Of a stretch of DNA of 64,000 bases, positions 1-11,654 are shown piece by piece (positions within the stretch are counted from its first letter, which is position 1; the number at the start of each line of letters is the position of its first letter). The translations under genes and the position numbers were made by a program. This stretch comes from Periplaneta americana (taxonomy: Eukaryota; Arthropoda; Insecta; Blattodea; Blattidae). The stretch is from NCBI RefSeq assembly GCF_040183065.1, contig NC_091119.1, positions 193,913,543 through 193,977,542 on the forward strand. Reading direction: 5' to 3'. The notes below the pieces were generated by a model. It was not told the DNA's origin, ran no database searches, and saw nothing but the letters and a program-made list of their open reading frames with translations.

Positions 1-316
1 TGGACCGAAAAGCTAAAAATTAGACATACTGGAACAATATGAATTATACAGGGTGGAAGTGAAATAATCCTGCATATTTTTAGAACGAATAGCTCATGTT
101 GTATGTAACAAAAAAGTGTAATACTAAACTGGTGGAAAGGTCATAGTTTTCTCAGAAAGAATGTTTTTTCCCAAACGTTTAACACCCCCTTTTACGGTAA
201 CTATTGCGAGTAAATCGTGCTTTCTGTCCATATCGATAAAAAATCTAATAAAGAATCATTTATCCCTTCGGCGTATTTCAATAGCGTGGACAATTTTCGT
301 GTACATTTATTTTAAA
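1..316. other. Unassigned AT-rich flank
   Basis: I see no gene here. A 71-codon open frame at 161-376 runs across the end of the adjacent Helitron copy and has no recognisable domain, so it is treated as chance. Confidence 0.5.
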
Positions 317-1235
317 CTAGCCGTACCCGTGCGCTCCGCTGCACCTGTTAGAAATAAATATAAAGTAATTACATAATTAAAATAGGACGTTTGATCCAGG
401 GAACAACTTTTACAACAGCGCAAGATAATCTGCTTCGCTCATTATCAAATTTTTTTTGCACTGCATTTATTGCATATATATTTTATGTATTTTAATACGA
501 TTCAATTGAGCATAGTTAAAATTTGAATTATAAAATAATGGCTTGCTAAGCTAACGTACTATTACTGCATACTAAATCAATTTACACTCTCGTTGTTCGT
601 TAATTCTCTGAGATTAAAATGAGTGTACATAAAAATTATTTTAAGAAATACAGAAAACGAATGTACAAAATAGACTATCAAATTTTCTGTGCATAAGAAG
701 CTATTTTAATCTTACCTGTCCTCGATTTACTGAGACGTTACTGTAATAACATTATAGCATTATGTCCATCTAGAGAAACTACACTTTCCAATGGTGAAAT
801 AATAATTAATTATACAAATCGGTTAATTTAGCTTCTGATATTACTTCATACAAACACAGAAACATTCTCTGTAGGCTATGTTTAATAGCTTTCGATTGTT
901 GCTGTCCAAGACCCCTTTTTCGATTGTTGTTGTCGTCCAAGGCCCCTTATAGACGAAGTCATTTGTTATTTCATTGCACCGTCGTAGATGGCGTTATTTT
1001 AATATTAAAACTCATTTATCTCGTTAAATATCAGTCCTATGAAAATTGTGTAAAGAGTAAAATCGGAAATCATTTTTAAAGAAACTTTTGTTATGTAACA
1101 TTTTTCACAAAAATCAATAATAAGCGAGATATTTCGATTTATTTAATTCAGGCCCCCTTATAACCCCCCTTTTAAATAAAGTATTTTGAATGCCATATAG
1201 CCTAAAATCTAACTTACAACGAACTTAATTTATAT
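317..1235 (-). mobile_element. Helitron-like element, family 1, 5'-truncated
   Basis: Read on the minus strand this matches the + strand copy at 33249-34362 over most of its length. The minus-strand 3' end is CTAG (317-320) followed by T, as Helitrons require, and is preceded by the shared GC-rich terminus GTGCAGCGGAGCGCAC. Homology stops near 1235, inside the partner's 5' part, so the 5' TC end is missing. There is no coding capacity; it is a non-autonomous copy. Confidence 0.7.
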
Positions 1236-1859
1236 TCCGGGAATCACTCTTCTTAGTTCTTCTTCCTGATCTCTCTACACGTGGGAACGCTGGCATTCAA
1301 GAACGCATGTTTACGAATCCGTCCTGTTTATCTTTAAGATCCCCAAATGGAGTTATAAATTTGGTGTGTTATTGAAGGTCCTAGACAAGTAACGAACACT
1401 GTTTATGGGGACAAGTCCTTAGTGCCGTCCGGACGTCACAGATCTGCAACCGAGTTTGTCTCCTCAGCCTTGGAAAGAGGAGAAGCTCCTGTCGGAGTGA
1501 AAGTGGTCTAATGGAGGGCTTGTCTAGTGGGATGCATTCTTGCTCCTTGAGGATGAGCCCAATGCCACGCCACATTTGCATCATAAATGTTGGTCGTATG
1601 CGGTAACATATACTTTTCAGTGGCGGCTATACCACTTTTATTTTTATACTTCAAAGAAATATGTGGAAAAATAGGCCTACTGAAAGGTTACTAATTAAAA
1701 TGCCTTACAATGTAGGCCTAACTATTTTTAAAACAAAAATTTCGTTTGTAAGAGTTCTGCCATGTTGACCAACTCAAAGTTTTAAAACAACAGTCTGCCT
1801 ATCATCGTCGTCATCATAATCTTCAGGGTTTAATTTTTTTTTTCCTGTAGCGCATCCAC
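1236..1859. other. Unassigned intergenic sequence
   Basis: I recognise no gene or repeat family. Two exact TAGGCCTA octamers (1672-1679, 1713-1720) lie here; see findings. Confidence 0.4.
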
Positions 1860-2418
1860 ACGATTTGGAAGTAAATCCCGAAAAACAAAGTATATGATTA
1901 TGTTTCGTAACCTGATCAGAGTACGAAATGGAAATTTATCCTTTGAAAAGGTGAAACAATTCAAATATCTTGGAGCAACAGTAACAAATATAAATGACAC
2001 TCGAGAGGAAACACAGAATAAATATGGGAAATGCCTGTTATTATTCAGTTGAGAAGCTTTTATCATCCAGTCTGCTGTCAAAAACCTGAAAGTTAGAATT
2101 TATAAAACAGTTATATTACCGGTTATTCTTTATGGTTGTGAAACGTGGACTCTCACTCCGAGAGAGGAACAGAGGTTAAGTGTGTTTGAGAATTAGGTGC
2201 TTACGAAAATATTTGGCGCTAAGACGGATGAAGTTATAGGAGAATGGAGAAAGTTACACAACGCAGAAATGCACACATTGTATTCTTCACCTAACATAAT
2301 TAGGAACATAAATACATACGTTTGAGATGGGCAGGGAATGTAGTATGTATGGGTGAATCCAGAAACGCATTTAGAGTGTTAGTTGGAAGATTTAAGGGAA
2401 AAGACCTCCCCAAAGGTC
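1860..2418 (+). pseudogene. LINE family A, reverse transcriptase C-terminal part, decayed
   Basis: Broken frames match the intact-looking copies at 21008-21812 and 42190-43235. The motifs [23 protein letters not shown] and a degenerate YGCETWTL block can be followed through frameshifts and stops. This is the post-catalytic thumb region of a non-LTR retrotransposon polyprotein. It is followed by a short ATC microsatellite at about 2418-2436. Confidence 0.75.
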
Positions 2419-2566
2419 ATCATCATCATCATCATCAGGCTCAGTTTAAAAAACTGTAGTATTTTTTTTATTTTTCAGAAATTAGATATTGTTTAAACTG
2501 TTGGGAAACAATGTAATATAATAAAAGTAGTGAACCCCTTGTCATTTTAGGCACGAACCGCCACTG

Positions 2567-2800
2567 CCGCCCTACTATCATATCCTACCTCCCTTAAATC
2601 CATTTTAATATCCTTCCATCTACGTCACGGCCTCCACAACGGTCTTCTTTCCTCCGGTCTTCCAACTAATAGGCCTACTCTATATGCATTTCTGGATTCA
2701 CCTATACGTGCTTCATGCCCTGCCCATCTCAAACGTCTGGATTTAATGTTCCATATATGTCAGGTGAAGAAAACAATGCGTGCAGTTCTGTGTTGTGACA
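2567..2800 (-). pseudogene. LINE family A fragment, minus strand
   Basis: The reverse complement encodes pieces of the RLRWAGHxARMGESRNA and GRPEGKRP region of family A. It lies tail to tail with the copy at 1860-2418. An extra TAGGCCTA at 2670-2677 interrupts a stretch that is continuous in the paralogues at 37541 and 52746. Confidence 0.75.
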
Positions 2801-2989
2801 GAAGAATATAAAGAACTGATTCTAAATTTTAACAGAAGATGAAAAAAAATGTTTGAAATTTATTTTATTGAACACTTTCCTCGAACTACCAAGGAGAGGC
2901 ATCCCACAGCTTGGTTGCCAATAATCTAAGAGAACGGTGGAGGTGGAATTCCTACAGCACACAGCTGAAGGACGATAAGGTCAAGGGCG

Positions 2990-3785
2990 GCTATTAAAGA
3001 CGAAATGAATATGAGAGAAAAGTAGAAGATGGATTGCTAGGAGGAAAAGTGAAAAGAAAGTAGGAAGAGATTAAGGAGAAGGGAGGGAGAAGATTAAGGA
3101 AGAATTTATCGGACAAGGGAAATGTTTAGAGATGAGGTAGAAGAGAAGTGAAAGGCAAGTTCATTAAAGGAAGGAAAAGTAAATGATTATAGGATCGCAG
3201 AGACGGATGAAAAAAACTAGGAGAAGGTAAAGGATAAAAATGAGATTAAAAGAGAGAAGAAAATGATATGAAAAGAAATGACGAGGGAAAGGAAGATAAT
3301 AATTAGGAGAACAAACGACAAAAGAATGAGAGGGAGAAAAACGAGTAAAGTTAAAGAAGAAAGGGAGGAGGAATGTGTAGAAAAAGTAGGTAAAAGATAG
3401 AGATAAGAGAAATGGAGACGAAGGAAAACAGAAAAAAAAACAAAGATTAAGATAAGAACGAAGAGAAGACGAATGGGAAGAAAAAGAAGACAAATTGATA
3501 AAGATTTAAGAAGTGTAAGAGAAGAGAGATAGAAAAATATGAAGAGAAAAAGGAAGGAAAGGAATTAGAGTACGGAAAAATATGAGAAGAAACGTAATGA
3601 CAAAAGACGAAGTATAAGAGAGAAAGGGAAAGAAGTTGGAGGAGAAGGGAGACGCGGAAGAGAAATAAATAAATGAAGATACAAAGAGGGATAGGGGCAG
3701 ATAAGAGAAAAAGAACACTATGGAAAAAAGAAAACTAAGAGGAGTACAGAGAACGGGAGAGATAAAAAGAAAAAAGGAAGAGATA
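2990..3785. repeat. Long purine-rich (G+A) tract
   Basis: The + strand is overwhelmingly A and G for almost 800 bp without a fixed repeat unit. It produces spurious Phe/Ser-rich open frames on the minus strand. I see no gene. Confidence 0.85.
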
Positions 3786-3953
3786 AGTTGGTCCGGACCG
3801 TCTGTGAAATCATTCTAGTTATTATCCTTTCAGTCACAAAACATAATAGGAGAAGGATAGACTAACAAGACGAATATAAGGGTTAAGACTTTACTAACGA
3901 TATTACGTTGCAATTTGTAATAATGTACTATGTTCACTACTCAAACTTAAGTA

Positions 3954-4517
3954 CAGAGGTGTGAAAATTATTAGAATAATCTTAATTTTAAAGGTTTTTT
4001 AATAGTTCCTTCACAAATATGAATTGAATTGATGAATATTGGTATATATTACTATACTGATGTAGGATATATTTACTACTAACAATGCCGGAAAGCATTG
4101 TTGTACATTGGTATTTTTCTTATTTTACAATTGTTATGGGAATTCAGAAATTATTATATTATGTTGGCGGAATTGGAAACATAAAAAATTATATGCACAA
4201 AACAGATGTATACGTTCATTTGAACCTTCACAACAATGTAAACACAAAGAACAATTTGTTTAAAGCATTTCTTAATTAATTTTTTATGTTTCCAATTCCG
4301 CCAACATAATATAATAATTTCTGAATTCCCATAACAATTGTAAAATAAGAAAAATACCAATGTACAACAATGCTTTCCGGCATTGTTAGTAGTAAATATA
4401 TCCTACATCAGTATAGTAATATTATATACCAATATTCATCAATTCAATGAATATTTTTGAAGGAACTATTAAAAAACCTTTAAAATTAAGATTATTCTAA
4501 TAATTTTCACACCTCTG
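3954..4517. mobile_element. Tc1/mariner-type fold-back MITE
   Basis: A near-perfect inverted repeat with arms of about 230 bp (3954-4187 and 4281-4517) around a loop of about 95 bp. The ends read CAGAGGTGTGAAAATTATTA and its complement, and a TA lies immediately outside each end (3952-3953, 4518-4519), as for Tc1/mariner superfamily insertions. The open frames inside are the two strands of the palindrome, not genes. It separates the purine-rich tracts at 2990-3785 and 4620-4735. Confidence 0.88.
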
Positions 4518-4619
4518 TAGGTAGTATAATTTGTAACTAGTTTCGGCGTCGTTTCTGCCATTATCAAATATTATAGTGACGTCTTGCGCGTTCTTTCGGC
4601 TTCTTCTTGCTGGTACGAA

Positions 4620-4735
4620 TGGAAAAAGAAGGTGAGAAGAAAGATAGATGTTGAGAACAGAAAACAGGGAGGACAAAGAGAAGAAAAGAGGGTAGTAGAA
4701 GAAGAAGAAGAAGAAGAAGAAGAAGAAGACGATGA
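4620..4735. repeat. Purine-rich tract ending in (GAA)n
   Basis: This resumes the G+A bias of 2990-3785 on the other side of the fold-back element and ends in about eleven GAA/AGA units (about 4698-4729). Confidence 0.8.
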
Positions 4736-4944
4736 AACCTAATAGAAACGCGATGAATATATGACTTCTTTAAGCCACGTTCAACCCTTGTACTCTGTTT
4801 CCTATAGAATTACGTAATCTCAGTTTCGGATTTTATGACCCCAACATAGTTAAGCATTTTTATGAACATAATGCATGCAAATAATAGATGGAATATAAAA
4901 GTACATCATTTCTTGTTTTTTTGTTATCTTTTTTAGTCCTTTAT

Positions 4945-5080
4945 GTTATTATTTTACTTATTTATTTATTTATTTAAATATTTAATTTAATTATTTATTT
5001 ATTTAAGTAATTATTTAATTATTTACTTGTTTACTTAGTCAATTAATTAATTAATTTATTTATTTATTTATTTTCAAGAA
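4945..5080. repeat. Degenerate (TTTA)n / (TTAA)n low complexity
   Basis: Short TTTA and TTAA units with substitutions; this is the kind of tail that LINEs in this window leave. No adjacent LINE body is recognisable. Confidence 0.7.
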
Positions 5081-5382
5081 GTAAAAGTAGCTAGAATAAA
5101 TATTAGACGGAACAAGGATAGTTTTTCTCCTCTTAGAATTTGTTATTGCTCTTGATCACAGTCTTATCACAGTCTAGCATAACGTAGTAAATATGCAAAC
5201 ATTAGATAGTTGCTCACCACTAGGATCGCTAATATCGCCTCATTACACCCAATGCAAAATAGTACCGTCACAGTCTATTGTTTCTAGCACCCTCAAAACT
5301 CAAGCTTCGTGACTGTATATAGTAGACTGTGGTCTTATCTCACTGAAGAATTAGTTGACAAAATTTATTGTTTAATTTTTTT

Positions 5383-6020
5383 TATGCTCGACCATGCCGA
5401 AATGTAGTAATTATACACCTGGTAGCAGACCTTTAATGCATGTCATTAAAGTACACCTACTCATTAAAGGTCAGGTCTTTCAGCCAATGACGACTCGGGT
5501 TACAACTGTTCAGCCAATGACAGGTCAGCTTTCTACCGTTATAAAACCGAAAGTATCGATTATTCTCGGATATGCAATCGAAAGAGAATTAGCGAAAAGT
5601 CACGGAGGCTGGAAATCCAATACTGTCGCAGAAGGTTATGTTCTGTTACTATAATAATTAGCGTTAATTGTAAATAATATTCAAATAAATTCCATTTGTC
5701 ATCTCGTTTTTCAATGTATAATTTAATGTCAATGTTATCTCTGTAGGTTCTTATGGCCTAGCAAGGTCAATGTGGACATCTGTTCCTCGGAAAAAATCAA
5801 TACTTTCGCGTCTGCGCACAACTCACAACATACGGGACATTGCTCAAAAATTAATATCAAGTTAGAAATATGGTCGAGCATAAAAAGTCGTATGAAACTC
5901 GCCTATAATGGTAATTAAGAAGCTCGTATGAAAATTATGAAACTCGCTTGCGCTCGTTTCATAAATATCCATACTCACTTCTTAATTACCTTCATTATAG
6001 GCTCGTTGCATAATGTACTA
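5383..6020 (+). mobile_element. Dispersed repeat B, copy 1 (hairpin-ended MITE-like)
   Basis: One of three copies (with 8527-9093 minus and 59739-60437 plus). It starts TTATGCTCGACCATGCC and ends CGTTGCATAATGTACTA. The 3' part is a hairpin: CCTATAATGGTAATTAAGAA (about 5909) pairs with the complementary block ending near 6003. The 86-codon frame at 5394-5654 is poorly conserved in the other copies and has no domain, so coding is unlikely. Confidence 0.75.
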
Positions 6021-6630
6021 TTGTTACACGTAAAATTACCTCAATACTCACAGGTTATAAAATGGAAAAAAAAAAAAAAAGTAACTGACATTTATATTAT
6101 AGGGCCTGTGAATAATATTTGTCACTAAGTATTCTTCATTTCACAGGACAGAAATGACAGGAATGTGACAACAAACGAACTGACAAACAACTTCAGAAAC
6201 CAAAATTAACTATTATGATTATCACAGGAGACATGGATAATATTAAGCTTATTATTTACTCTACTGTTCCGCATAGTCTTTCTTATTCCACTGAATAATT
6301 AGTCAACACATTTATTACAATATTCTAATATAGTATTCTTTTGTTCATATTATGATCAACACTTTCATCACTCTCTAAAAATTGTAGTTCATCATTTTCT
6401 AAATCGTCTCGAATATTGTGTTTCACTATAACCTGCACTATATCTGTAACAACAACAATGCAACGATGCTGTCTCTACTTTTGAAATGTAAACACAACAG
6501 TATTACCAACTGGAGACTTACATTAACAGTTAAACCCGTAACAAGAAAGAATCTGAAATGAAAAAAAAAAAAAACATAAATCCTTAAAGGGACCTTTTCT
6601 GACTCCATGACATACATTCTGCGATTACGA
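6021..6630. other. Unassigned sequence
   Basis: I recognise no gene. It is AT-rich and contains an A-run near 6065 and another near 6560. Confidence 0.4.
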
Positions 6631-7654
6631 CGCACAAATCCCTGTTTAAAATGCGTTTATACATTTATGGTAGCTTTCGTTGACTTCGATAAAGCTTTTG
6701 ATTGTGTAGAACGATCCAAATTATGGAAAATAATGTACAATAAAGGTTACCCTCCACATTTGATAGAAATAATAAAATGCTTCTACACAGATACAAAGAT
6801 AATAATAAGCACAGGAACATCGAAAACAGAAGAAATAAGAATAAATCAAGGACTCAGACAAGGTTGTAGCCTATCACCTAGTCTCTTCAACATATAGGCC
6901 TATCTAGATGACTTAATTAAAGAATGGAAAGTGGAGGTGAATCCAGGTATAAAGATTAGTAAAGATACATTTTTAAATGTTCTAATGTTTGCCGATGATG
7001 TAACATTAATGCAAGACAGTGAAGAAAAATTGCAATATGCCATTCACAAACTAGTACACCTACTAGGAAAAGAAGACTATAATTTGAGCATATCAACTCA
7101 TAAAACTAAAGTAATGGCTCATAGTGGTAAATTTCCAATTCGTACAAAAACAATAGTTGATAATAAGCCCATAGAACAAGTATCTCATTTTGATTATTTA
7201 GGTTGTAATATAACGTATGACGTAGATAGAGATATTGACAACAAAATAAGCAAATTCCAGTGGATATGCGGAACAATAAATAGAACACTAAAAATAAAAC
7301 TAGAAAAGAAACAAAACTAAAGTTCTATAAAACTATGGCAGTACCCGTGTTGACATATGGAAGCGAATCATGGATAATTAAAGAACGAGATGAAAGTAAA
7401 TTACAGGCTGCAGAGATGAGGTTTCTTCGCAGAGTAAAGGGATGTACAAGAAGGGATCTGATAAGAAATGAGGATATCCGTAAAGAATTAAATATATACA
7501 ACATAAACGAAAAAGTTGAAGATTATAAAGAAAAGTGGAAAGAACACCTGTCTCGAATGGATAATGAAAGAATTCCAGCACTGGTACAACAATACCAACC
7601 TAAAGGCAAAAGAGATGTCGGACGTCCTAGGAAGAGGTGGAACTGAATAAAATG
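6631..7654 (+). pseudogene. LINE family B reverse transcriptase, nearly open
   Basis: The translated frames carry reverse transcriptase blocks in order: AFVDFDKAFDCVERSKLW (about 6667), NQGLRQGCSLSPSLFNI (about 6843), FADDVTLM with the catalytic Asp pair (about 6988), FDYLGCNITYD (about 7191), VLTYGSESWI (about 7346) and a Lys/Arg-rich C-terminus ending GRPRKRWN (about 7644). One TAG stop at 6895-6897, inside the octamer TAGGCCTA, separates the fingers from the catalytic block; removing six bases would restore an uninterrupted motif. A second break lies near 7318. The 5' half (endonuclease) is absent. A (GAT)n run follows at 7696-7722. Confidence 0.88.
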
Positions 7655-7726
7655 TGAAGACGGAACAGGCACTGAGCCTAAACCATGAAGTGAAGATGAT
7701 GATGATGATGATGATGATGACGACAT

Positions 7727-7949
7727 TTATGGGTTATAAAAGGGTTCAGAGGGGCATATTCTGTAAGTTGAAAGTTGTGAAATAAAAATTGTGCCTACTA
7801 ATTAACTTTATATAATCATCGGGGTCAGAAAAGACCCCAAACAGGGTACAAGGATTAATGTAAGTTATAACATTATTCTTCTCTTCGTCCTTGTTATAAG
7901 TTAGTAAAAATTCTATTTAACAGTTGAACAGGCTGACACGAGCCGTCGC
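7727..7949. other. Unassigned sequence upstream of gene 1
   Basis: No repeat or gene is recognised. It lies directly upstream of the GC-rich first exon of gene 1 and probably contains its promoter, but no convincing TATA box or initiator can be assigned. Confidence 0.3.
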
Positions 7950-8067
7950 TGAAGTTCACGCCTGAAGGCCCAGAATCTTCCAAGACATGGAGGGGAGGTT
8001 AAAGATGACCAGACGAGACGGTGCGTGAATGGGGAACCAAAATATAGCTGCAATCCGACAGGTGAGG

Positions 8068-8119
8068 ATGTGTGCTGAGGAGAACAAGCGGCCCGCCGCC
8101 ACCGCCGTGCTGCTAGCCG
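8068..8119 (+). CDS. CPAP1-like gene, exon 1 (start of signal peptide)
   Basis: A GC-rich island (about 7950-8200) in an AT-rich region contains ATG at 8068 followed by MCAEENKRPAATAVLLA and a consensus donor G|GTGAGT at 8119/8120. The exon ends after the first base of a codon; exon 2 supplies GT, giving Gly and then VLSLFIGCINA. The junction thus produces a complete hydrophobic signal peptide with a good cleavage site after Ala29. An in-frame ATG at 8029 would add 13 residues; an in-frame TGA at 8026-8028 sets the upstream limit. I prefer 8068 because of its -3 purine and the shorter N-region. The assignment rests on phase and signal-peptide logic, not on transcript data. Confidence 0.72.
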
Positions 8120-8389
8120 GTGAGTACAGCCAGCTTCTGGGCTTCTGGGAGGGCCAGCGCACAATGCTGAAGACAGTCTGCATGTTTCCAAGACTCTTCA
8201 CGATTTGCAAATAGTTTTAACATTAGAGTTTCTGTCATTAAAATCGTCATCGACTCATCATCATTATCATCATCATCATCATGACTGTAGCTGACATTTT
8301 CATCATTATAGTTCCCGTAGCATTATTAAACAATTTGTCACTTAGGTACAGTTGCCTTCGTCGTCACTATACTTCCTACCATAGGTTCT

Positions 8390-8395
<6 letters not shown>

Positions 8396-8442
<47 letters not shown>
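8396..8442. repeat. (AAT)n microsatellite
   Basis: About 15 AAT units preceding the first unit of the local tandem duplication. Confidence 0.9.
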
Positions 8443-8443
<1 letters not shown>

Positions 8444-9194
8444 CAAATTTTAAATTTAAAAAGCCGCCCTAAATAAGTGTTCGAATAGATCGGCCTACTA
8501 ACCAATTCACAATGAACAATGATTAATAGTACATTATGCAACGAGCCTATAGTGATAGTAATTAAGACGCGAGTATGTTTGTTTATGAAACGAGCGCAAA
8601 CGAGTTTCATAATTTTCATACGAGCGTCTTAATTACCATTATAGGCAAGTTTCATACGACTTTTTATGCTCGACAATATTTCTAACTTGAAATTATTCAG
8701 AAGTATTCATTTTATTTGTATCTGACAGAAGATCGGAAGTGACCTTGTTCATAGCTCTTAAACTGTGAAATGTGCGCAGACGTCAAAGTATTGATTTTTT
8801 TCCGAGGAACAATAATGTCATTGACCTTGATTTAGACTTGAAAAACGAGATGACAAATTGAATTTATTTGAATATTATTTACAATTAACGCTAATTATTA
8901 TAGTAACAGAACATAACCTTCTGCGACAGTATTGGATTTCCAGCCTCCGTGACGTTTCGCTAGTTGTTTTTCGATTGCATATCCGAGAATAATCGAAAAC
9001 CTGAACTTTAATGAATAGATGTACTTTAATGAGGTCCATTAAAGGACTGCTACCAGATGTATAATTCCTACACTTCGGCATGGTCGAGCATAAAAAAAAT
9101 TGTGTGACAATTTGTAAGGAAAAAAAAAACATTAAGAGAAATGATACGAAAACACAGGAAATCATTAACAATAAAAGTTTGTTGGGTACAAATG

Positions 9195-9236
<42 letters not shown>

Positions 9237-9418
9237 CAAATTTTAAATTTAAAAAGCCACCCTAAATAAGGATTCGAATAGATCGGCCTACTAACCAATT
9301 CATAAAGACTAATCATTAAAAACAATTGTGTGACAATTTGTAAGGAAAAAACACATTAAGACAAATGATACGAAAACATAGGAAATCATTTACAATAAAA
9401 GTTTGTTGGGTACGAATG

Positions 9419-9471
<53 letters not shown>

Positions 9472-9472
9472 G
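8443..9472. repeat. Tandem duplication of a ~237-bp unit, one copy carrying repeat B
   Basis: Unit 1 (8443-9236) and unit 2 (9237-9472) share AAATTTTAAATTTAAAAAGC, a GATCGGCCTACTAACC segment, GTGTGACAATTTGTAAGGAA and a terminal (AAT)n. Unit 1 is interrupted by repeat B (8527-9093), absent at the same place in unit 2. Unit 2 therefore gives the empty site, and the insertion came after the duplication or was lost from one copy. Confidence 0.85.
8527..9093 (-). mobile_element. Dispersed repeat B, copy 2
   Basis: Minus-strand copy of the element at 5383-6020, with the same ends (TAGTACATTATGCAACG at the left, GGTCGAGCATAA at the right). Comparison with duplication unit 2 shows it inserted next to ATTAA in a GATTAA / CATTAA context. 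Confidence 0.8.
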
Positions 9473-10059
9473 GTTAGTTGTTCATAGAATATATTCGTGG
9501 CTATCGAGAATGACAGACTACGGCGTTACGTCACATTCTTAGTCATAACATGGCCAACATTGAACAAGTTTATATATGAATGCACGTTTAGCACGATTTT
9601 AATATAGCAATTCCTTTGTTTTTTAGAACTTTGAACATGTATTTATATTAGGCGATTGTCAAGGTGGCCATGACTAGACCATGATAAACACGTGACTCCG
9701 ATTCGTGCCGAAGCCTGTCTTTCGCGTTAGCCACGGAACACCTTTAAGAACAGCTAACACCTTTAAGAGCAGCTTAAAAGATAACCTTATTAGCATTTCA
9801 CTCCAATCATACTGACTTAAACTATCACTGACTACACTGTTACTTTTTTCTTTAGACATCATCCTGATAGTGCTGTATTTTCAAAATTGTCTCATAATAA
9901 TCTCTTTCTATTATCTAATATAATTTGAAATATATTAACATTCTATGTATTTTAGCTTAATTCTGCTACACAGTTTATTTCAGTGTTTAATTAATAGTTC
10001 ATAGTATTTTGTTGTTTAATTCGTAAATAGCTCTTGTATACATGTAACTCTCATCTAAA
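9473..10059. other. Unassigned intron sequence
   Basis: Within gene 1 intron 1. No family recognised; a small direct repeat of AACACCTTTAAGA lies near 9750. Confidence 0.4.
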
Positions 10060-10163
10060 TCAAATTGTTGAATTCTTTGTAAGTTCATGCATATGTATAT
10101 AAACTTTTTGCTGGTTGAGTGGAAGAGAAGGCCTTATGGCCTTAACTCTGCCAGCTAAAGTAA

Positions 10164-10206
<43 letters not shown>
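10060..10206 (+). mobile_element. LINE family C 3' UTR with (TTA)n tail
   Basis: It contains the conserved 3' block GAGAAGGCCTTATGGCCTTA plus a TCTGCCAGCTAAAGTAAAT end, followed by a TTA/ATT run. The same block ends the coding copy at 16550-17290 and occurs at 52592-52722 and 54585-54720. Confidence 0.7.
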
Positions 10207-10209
<3 letters not shown>

Positions 10210-10424
10210 TATTATACTGACGTGGCGTCATGTTTCGCGCGTGACACAGGTACTATTAGGGAACACTTGCATCTTGTATGTGATGCAGTTGACGTTCTAT
10301 TCATGATTCAAAATTAGACCCCGCAGACTGTTCACAATATATTCTAGTGATAAAAAATGATATTACGATGACTTTTCCTACAATTTAAATTATTTATTAA
10401 TTTATTTAATTGATTTATACTTAC

Positions 10425-10697
10425 TGCTTAAGTTAAGACCATAAGGCCTGCTCTCCTACCAACAAGCATAGAAATACATAAAAGTTTTAAATGTACAAAG
10501 CGAATAATTATTTCACTTATTAATTTTTCTTTAGGTTTGTTTTAATTTTGAGATTGTGTGTAGGTAAAATATAAGTTATTTATGTACCTGTCATTTGCAT
10601 AAATAAATAAATGAATAAATAAATAAATAAATAACTAAATAAATAAATAACTAAATAAATAACTAAATAATTAAATAAATAACAATAAATAAATAAC

Positions 10698-10732
<35 letters not shown>

Positions 10733-10735
10733 ATT
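10425..10735 (-). mobile_element. LINE family C 3' end (minus) and (AAAT)n repeats
   Basis: About 10425-10480 contains the reverse complement of the family C 3' block (TTAAGACCATAAGGCCTGCT). About 10600-10735 is (AAAT)n with interruptions, probably tail-derived. Confidence 0.55.
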
Positions 10736-10854
10736 TTTCTTTAGGCAATATTTTGATGCTTGTAATTCCGGATCCCAGTGGTCAATCTCTCTTGAAGACG
10801 GATGATTTTCAATAAATCTTAGTAGTATGAATAACAGCAATACAGAAAACAGTG

Positions 10855-10859
<5 letters not shown>

Positions 10860-10898
<39 letters not shown>

Positions 10899-10900
10899 TC
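10860..10900. repeat. (AAT)n microsatellite
   Basis: A pure AAT run directly abutting the 5' end of the LINE A fragment that follows. Confidence 0.85.
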
Positions 10901-11376
10901 TGAAAGTAGTATATATAAAACAGTTATATTACCGGTTCTGTATGGTTGTGAAACTTGGACTCTCACTTTGAGAGAGGAATAGAGATTAAGAGTGTTTAAG
11001 AATAAGGTTCTTAGAAAAATATTTGGGGCTAAGACGGATGAAGTTACAGGAGAATGGAGAAAGTTACACAACGCAGAACTGCACGCATTGTATTTTTCAC
11101 TTGACATAATTAGGGACATTAAATCCAGACTTTTGAGATGGGCAGGGCATGTAGCACGTATGGGCGAATCCAGAAATGCATATAGAATGTTAGTTGGAAG
11201 ACCGGAGAGAAAAATACCTATGGGGAGGCCGAAACGTAGAAGGGAGGTAATATTAAAATGGATTTGAGAAAGGTGGGATATGATGATAGAGACTGGATTA
11301 ATCTTGCTCAGGATAGGGAGCGATGGCGGGCTTATGTGAGGGCGGCAATGAATTTGCGGATTCCTTAAAAGCCATT
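10901..11376 (+). pseudogene. LINE family A fragment
   Basis: It contains VLYGCETWTLTLREE, VLRKIFGAKTDEVTGEWRKL, LLRWAGHVARMGESRNA and the 3' terminus, with a premature TAG after REE (near 10980) and a frameshift in the RRR/ILKWI region. It ends in an (AAT)n tail at about 11381-11420. Confidence 0.85.
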
Positions 11377-11380
11377 TGTA

Positions 11381-11423
<43 letters not shown>

Positions 11424-11654
11424 TTATAATTACACTAGGCCTATTGTAGATCCATATTATACTCGTATTTACTGATTCATTCACGAAAATTGCCTTAGAG
11501 TCATATTTCCGATTTTATTGTGGTCGCCATAATCACCATTACATTTTTGTCATCATTACCATTATCATCATTGGAATTGCCGTCATAACACTTAGCTTAC
11601 AGTTGCCAACATAATCACCATCATAGATACTGTCGGTATTATTGCGGGTTTTAA

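Noticed and set aside
3164-3718. Two Phe/Ser-rich minus-strand frames
   Set aside because: Caused by the purine-rich tract; no domain or splice context.
4085-4360. Overlapping frames on both strands
   Set aside because: They are the two arms of the fold-back MITE.
5394-5654. 86-codon frame in repeat B as a gene
   Set aside because: Frame and stops differ among the three copies and no domain is visible.
8029-8067. Upstream start ATG at 8029 for gene 1
   Set aside because: In frame and possible, but weaker context than 8068 and it adds a polar N-terminus to the signal peptide; kept only as an alternative.
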